Assembly: GCA_037576215.1 (NCBI GenBank)
Contig: JBANDB010000006.1
Coordinates: 4,898,001-4,962,000, forward strand
Length of the DNA stretch: 64,000 nt
Direction of reading: 5' to 3'
From: Armillaria gallica
Taxonomy: Eukaryota; Basidiomycota; Agaricomycetes; Agaricales; Physalacriaceae
Positions 59,128 to 64,000 of this stretch are shown in pieces; positions within the stretch are counted from its first letter, which is position 1, and each line of letters starts with the position of its first letter. Below the pieces are notes generated by a model. The model searched no databases, was not told where the DNA came from, and saw only the letters and a list, made by a program, of their open reading frames with translations. The position numbers and the translations under genes were made by a program.

Positions 59128-59762
59128 CAGTCATCACCCGGTCTGTTGTACAGGCAAATTTCCGGTGGATTTCAAAGCCTCCCTCATCCACCTTTCATCC
59201 AAAAAAGTATGTCATAATGTCAATGATATATTTAAGAGTGTACATTATAAGTTTGGGGTGATTCCATAATGATTTGATAGCGCGGTGAATTTTTTCGATG
59301 AAAGTCCAAATTTACCGGTTACCGGGACCTCTGTACACCGGCTTCCTTCCGTACGCCAAATTTGGATGACCTTTTCCCGATTTGGATTAATTTCTCACGG
59401 CTCTGGAGAGTGGTTCTGGCTCGTTTTGCCCATAGCACCACAACGAGCAGTCTCTGGCCCATGGTTCCGCAGGAAAAATGTCCTTATAGCTAGTAGAACA
59501 ATTTCAAATACCAATTTATGCTACCCAGCACCCTCACTCTTGTCTAATCCTGTATTTGTGTTTTTCCGAAATTCATATCAGTCACTATTGATTTTTTCCT
59601 GACCGATACAAGTCTCCTTAACTTCATTTTTGTTGGTGATATGATGGCCTATATTGTACTCTGTAAAATAAAAATAAAATTGGAACCATAACATAGCAGC
59701 AAGAGAAGTTATATTCAAATGTATAAAGGAATAGTGGTGTACAAAAGACCGGGTGATGACTG
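59128..59762. mobile_element. TA-flanked MITE (Tc1/mariner-type)
   Basis: The ends are 25-bp inverted repeats at 59128-59152 and 59738-59762, identical at 24 of 25 positions and starting CAGTCATCACCCGG. TA lies immediately outside both ends (59126-59127 and 59763-59764), the target-site duplication of Tc1/mariner elements. The 635-bp interior is AT-rich with no transposase. The near-identity of the repeats suggests fairly recent activity. Confidence 0.82.
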
Positions 59763-59794
59763 TATAAATTTTAATTTCATATTTTGAGGAATAC

Positions 59795-60166
59795 GTTCAG
59801 ACACTGATGTTAGGCATTAGGACTTACCAGTTCAGTTCAGTTCAGCCGGCACGACCCGAGCTTCAGCGAGCTGAATTGCAAATCCTTAGTACATGTAGTA
59901 CCATACTCTTAGTCCTTTACCAAAATCTGCTTAAATGTTGCGAGGATAACTGGCATGACACTAAGTTTTGGGGGCAGGAAGATCAGGAGGAAGCTGGATT
60001 TACATACATTATCATACAATTATCGTAGTTATGCACAAAAAATTAGATTTAAGAGGCAAATTTTAGCCCTATTTTGGTTTGCACGGATGTCAGTTCAGAC
60101 CCCTCTGTTAGGCGTTAGGACACATGAAATAAGTTCAGTTCAGAGTCCACTGTTAGGCGTTAGGTG
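59795..60166 (+). repeat. three dispersed 29-bp units
   Basis: GTTCAGA followed by a short variable part and TGTTAGGCRTTAGG occurs at about 59795-59823, 60093-60121 and 60138-60166. A tandem AGTTC run lies next to the first unit. The TTAGGC-TTAGG core is only loosely like a fungal telomere repeat (TTAGGG). No element ends were found. Confidence 0.5.
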
Positions 60167-60729
60167 AACTTACGGTTGAAATAGTACAGTACCCCCTGTC
60201 GCTCCTTCAATTTGTAACATACACTTGCGTCGTTGCGCGCATTCTCCACCCCTCTTCGACATCGCAACAATGGACAACAGCCTGGCGTCCATTAATAGAC
60301 GGCCCTACGTGCTGAGCCAAGTAGGCACGTCGAGCCTTGACCTGAATCGGATGCGAGCGAGCTGAGCAAACAATGCCATATTCTACGCAAAGGAATTATG
60401 CTGTTCGAGGTAGTGGCTGTCCAAATATCAGTTTTTCTGGTTCTCATCGGTTTCGACAGGGAGAATAGACGTGCAGTACAACGATGGTATCAAAAAGCTG
60501 GCCGGCGCTCGTGTTGAGGATTCAGTCAACCCCTCTTAGGGATGCCCATTGTTAAACCTACGGACGTATGATGGTAACGGGTCACCCGTACCCATACCGT
60601 AACTTCCTTCGTTGAAGACACTTGACAGTACGGTACGGGCTAGACTGGTGATCGCCTCTAATCACCCTTGGCATTGCTGTATCAAAGGCCCACATTGCGC
60701 ACAGAGCTGTTTATGTCATTGAATGAGAC
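60167..60729. other. intergenic, no gene seen
   Basis: 3' flank of the ABC transporter gene. No coding structure was found. Confidence 0.45.
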
Positions 60730-63700
60730 TTAATTCAAAGCCTGTAATTGAACGTATTCATAATAGTCGCCCATCCGACCAATGAGCTGGTCGTGCGTTC
60801 CAGATTCACTGACACGCCCGTCCTTGATGAAATATCTATCCAAGAAGTCATCAGATATGTACACGAGCCTTAGGAACATATCTTCTGCACTCACATACGG
60901 TCAGCATTCTGAATTGTTGATAATCGATGCGCGATGGCGATTGTCGTTCTGCCTTTTGCCGCTTGGTCCAGGGCAGTCTGTACAGCCTTTTCAGAATTGG
61001 AATCCAGAGCTGAAGTAGCTTCGTCTAGCAGGAGGACTTTAGGGTTACGAAGCAAAGCACGGGCGATCGCGATCCGTTCTGAATGCATAAATGGTCAGCT
61101 AGTTGCACTTTGTGCAGGCATGGTACCCACGCTTTTGGCCACCCGAAAGCTGGGATCCTTTTGCGCCAACTTCTGTCTCAAACCCACTACGATCGTAAAT
61201 GAACACTCTACTTTTACGTGAATCGGCGGAGCCAACTCACTTAGGCAGTCCGTTGATGAAGTCCAAGATGTTCGCGTCTCGACAGGCAGCCTCGATTTCT
61301 TCTTGCGTGACCTGGTCTTGTGGTTTGATAGCACCAAGAAGGACATTGAAGCGTATCGTCCCCGCATAAAGAGCTGGCTCCTGAGAAACCAAAGCAATCT
61401 GTTTACGGTACTCCGGTACATTGTACTCTTCGATCGGTATGCCATCCATCTAGAGAACTGAGTAAGTACTGGTTGAAATGCAGGCATGGACTAACAGAGA
61501 TCCGGCCTGCCAGCGGCTCGTAAAATCGTTCAATCAATTGAATGCTAAAGCGTATTAATTGATCATGGATTCCACAAGCAAGACGGATCAGACATACACA
61601 GTACTCTTTCCGCTTCCGGAGGCACCCACAAGTGCAATATATGTGCCTGGCTCCACTTGAAGCGAGAGCTCCCGCAAAACACGAATACCAGGCCGAGTAG
61701 GATAACAGAACCGAACATTTTCTAAACAGATGTGTCCTTGGGCTTTCCCGACATCAACCTTCTTGCCTTCAGTCGATTCAGAATCAATCTCCGGAACAGA
61801 GTCAAGCAGTCGAATGATATCACTGCCTGCGTTCCTCGCCAAGGAAACATCAGGTATCAAGATGAAGACGCTTCCTACTTGAATAGCACTGAACGTAGTG
61901 GACTGAATAATGTATCAGCAAAACAAGGCAGCCGCAGAATAGAGAGGCACCGCACAATGAGGCCGACGAAGAACTGGAAAGTTGAAAATTCCTGTCTTGA
62001 CACTAGGAATGCTCCATACCAGAAGAAAAGAGCAATGCAGAAGAAAACCGTGGACTCCGAGAATGCATATAACATGTTACTCCAGATAGCAGTCCTGTTA
62101 GACAGGCGGAGTGGTTCTTCCAGGCTCGAAGCATATTGATTGCAACAATCGTCTTCCAGTGTAAGTGACGCAACAGTACGAATGGCACCGGCAGATTCGC
62201 AGGCGACTTGTGCAGAGGCTTCACGGGCTTTCTTGGTTTTTTGGTCTTTCAGAACAACAACACGCTATGAAGCCAGTTATCAGTGGCGAAGGTTTTCCAT
62301 GTAAACAGGCTTACAAAGCGAATGTATCCCGTAGACACGAGAAGAGGCGTAACCGCTGCAATGTGATCGGTATCCATTCTTAAGGATATCCATTGGACAT
62401 ACCAAGACCGACAAGACCGACTTTCCAAACGAAGACTAACCCGAGAACGATGCCCCCAACGAGAGTAGAGATGCTCTGCACGATTCTGAGAGAAACTTAG
62501 TTAATTATACTTAATCCAAGAAAGATGCTGACGTTGCGAGGGTAACACCAGCCAAACCGAACACTTTTTGAGGGTTTTCACTAAGGTTCGATACCAAACC
62601 ACCAGTCTATGAAGAAAGTCACGACGGAGATCTGGGCACATTATGTGAGCAACTTACGCTGTGCTCGTCCTTATCGAAGTATTCAACTGCTCAGATTGTG
62701 AGGCAGTAACATAAACATAGTAACTGACCAAACCTACTGTCTTGCCTCAGAATAGCCTTGAAACTCAGAGACTTCAGTTTTGACATCAACGCTGTAGCAG
62801 AAGATGAATAGAAGTAATTCTGCATGCCCATACATAAGGCAGCGATGATGGCGATGATGAAGAACCTAGACTCGAAGTCAACGATATGGACTAGAGGAGT
62901 ATGATTTACGCTGACCAAAGGGCGTTTCGGTCGCCAGAATGTCTGAGTTCCGAGCCTGAAAGCGAAAAGCCATCGATAGCCTTGGCTAAAGCATAGCATC
63001 AGCAGAGGCGGTTCATGAAGGTTGGAGGAAATACCATGAACCATAGACAATACCGTAGGCTGGATACACCATCCCACTCATACTACAAAAGATCGTGCCG
63101 AAAAAGTACTTCTTCCATTGTGACCTATTGATTTTACCCATTCGCTTGAAAAGATAATACATGCTATGTTCAGGCTCCTTGCCGTCGTCCCGGTCCCTCT
63201 TCTTCTGCTCCGAGATCTGGCTGGTAAGTGACTGGTCGGTATATCGCCTACGGAGGGTAACCTCCTCGCGCGCAACCTGTTCCATAGCCTTAGGTGTATC
63301 ATATTCGTCCTCGGTGTCCTCATCCGCAATGACAGTGGCTACTCTGTCACTTTCTCGAAGCTTCTGAGCTTGGACGAGGCGTGCATAGGCTCCTCCCTCT
63401 CTTTGAAGCAGTTCCTGGTGGGTCCCATGTTCGACGATCAGTCCATCTCCCATGACATATATGATATCGGCATCTTTGATCGTCGAGAGACGGTGAGCAA
63501 TGGTGATAGTTGTACGTCCTAAAAACAATAAATCATTTTCAGTTGAGGCATAGACAGAATTATTTCTGACTTACCAGCTGCAGCCTTGTCCAGGGCGTCC
63601 TGCACGATTCCTTCACTTCGAGTGTCCAAAGCACTAGTTGCCTCGTCGAGAAGAAGGATGCGAGGGTCCGACACGATAGCTCTGGCAATAGCAACACGTT

Positions 63701-64000
63701 GCTTCTGACCACCACTAAGTAGGAATCCTCGCTCGCCAACCACGGTATCATAGCCCAGAGGTAGATTAGTTATGAAGCCATCAGCGTTAGCCTTGATACA
63801 TGCTTCCTTGATCAATGCAAACTTCTCCTCCTCGGAGGCGCTTTCATATTTAGTTCCAAAGAGTCCGTACGCGACGTTGCTTTTGATCGTGGTGGAGAAT
63901 AGTGTTGGCTCTTGTGATACCAGTCCGATCTGTGAACGGAGCCATCTGAGATTGAGAGATTTCAAATCCCGTCCGTCCAATTTCACAAGACCAGATGAAG
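60730..64000 (-). CDS. ABCB full transporter (MDR/P-glycoprotein type), 5' partial
   Basis: The window holds the 3' part; the gene enters from the right edge. In coding order: the end of nucleotide-binding domain 1 after Walker A ([12 protein letters not shown]-loop, [13 protein letters not shown] signature, [12 protein letters not shown]alker [12 protein letters not shown]), a linker with many charged residues ([13 protein letters not shown]), and transmembrane domain 2 in several small exons. Domain 2 of the nucleotide-binding pair is complete: Walker [29 protein letters not shown] split by an intron before [39 protein letters not shown]. The last exon ends [16 protein letters not shown] and YVQLQALN, with TAA at 60730. 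Such fungal exporters (Pmd1/ABCB1-like) pump drugs, toxins or lipids at the plasma membrane. Confidence 0.9.

Noticed and set aside
59285..59602. 105-codon frame inside the TA-flanked MITE
   Set aside because: No similarity to a transposase motif (no visible DDE/DDD arrangement); probably chance in AT-rich DNA.
60093..60166. True interstitial telomere repeat
   Set aside because: The units read TTAGGC and TTAGG once each, not tandem TTAGGG, so telomeric origin is not supported.

Overview
The window comes from a mushroom-forming basidiomycete (Agaricomycetes, most likely Agaricales). Genes are split by many 45-70 bp GT-AG introns. The content is typical of agaric accessory DNA: eight F-box loci (three read through apparently intact), a HET-like incompatibility locus, a DUF6535 membrane protein, a MYND protein, small secreted and GPI-type wall proteins and pseudogenes. 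These are interleaved with conserved single-copy genes: glutaredoxin, Mcm10, a DDX60-like helicase and an ABCB transporter. No bacterial, phage or CRISPR features were seen.

Layout. 0-11 kb: 5'-truncated MYND gene, secreted protein, frameshifted F-box gene, a tRNA-like pol III promoter pair at 6.1 kb, glutaredoxin, DHA2-type MFS exporter. 10.8-15.2 kb: no gene found. 15.2-18.1 kb: Q/S-rich scaffold with a Bni4/Afr1-like C-terminus. 18.1-26 kb: divergent pair of unknown genes, then two decayed F-box genes, one split by a 596 bp inverted-repeat element. 26.5-32.7 kb: DDX60-like Ski2-type helicase. 33-40 kb: F-box fragment, F-box gene, Kre9/Knh1-like GPI protein, small unknown gene whose only stop is removed by a 48-nt intron. 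40-48 kb: duplicated HET-gene flank, frameshifted HET-like gene, RuvB-like (Rvb2) helicase pseudogene, short DUF6535 gene. 49-54.5 kb: three F-box genes. 55.6-59 kb: polytopic membrane protein convergent with mcm10. 59-60.7 kb: TA-flanked MITE and a dispersed 29-bp repeat. 60.7 kb to the end: 3' half of an ABCB full transporter.

No operon-like system is visible. The coherent themes are family expansion with decay (F-box, HET, DUF6535) and invasion by non-autonomous inverted-repeat elements. The best candidates for something undescribed are the element at 24631-25226, whose ends are 12-bp-period arrays, the TA-flanked MITE upstream of mcm10, and the tRNA-like locus at 6.1 kb. Exon boundaries are hand-derived; where I give exact exons the reading frame was checked.
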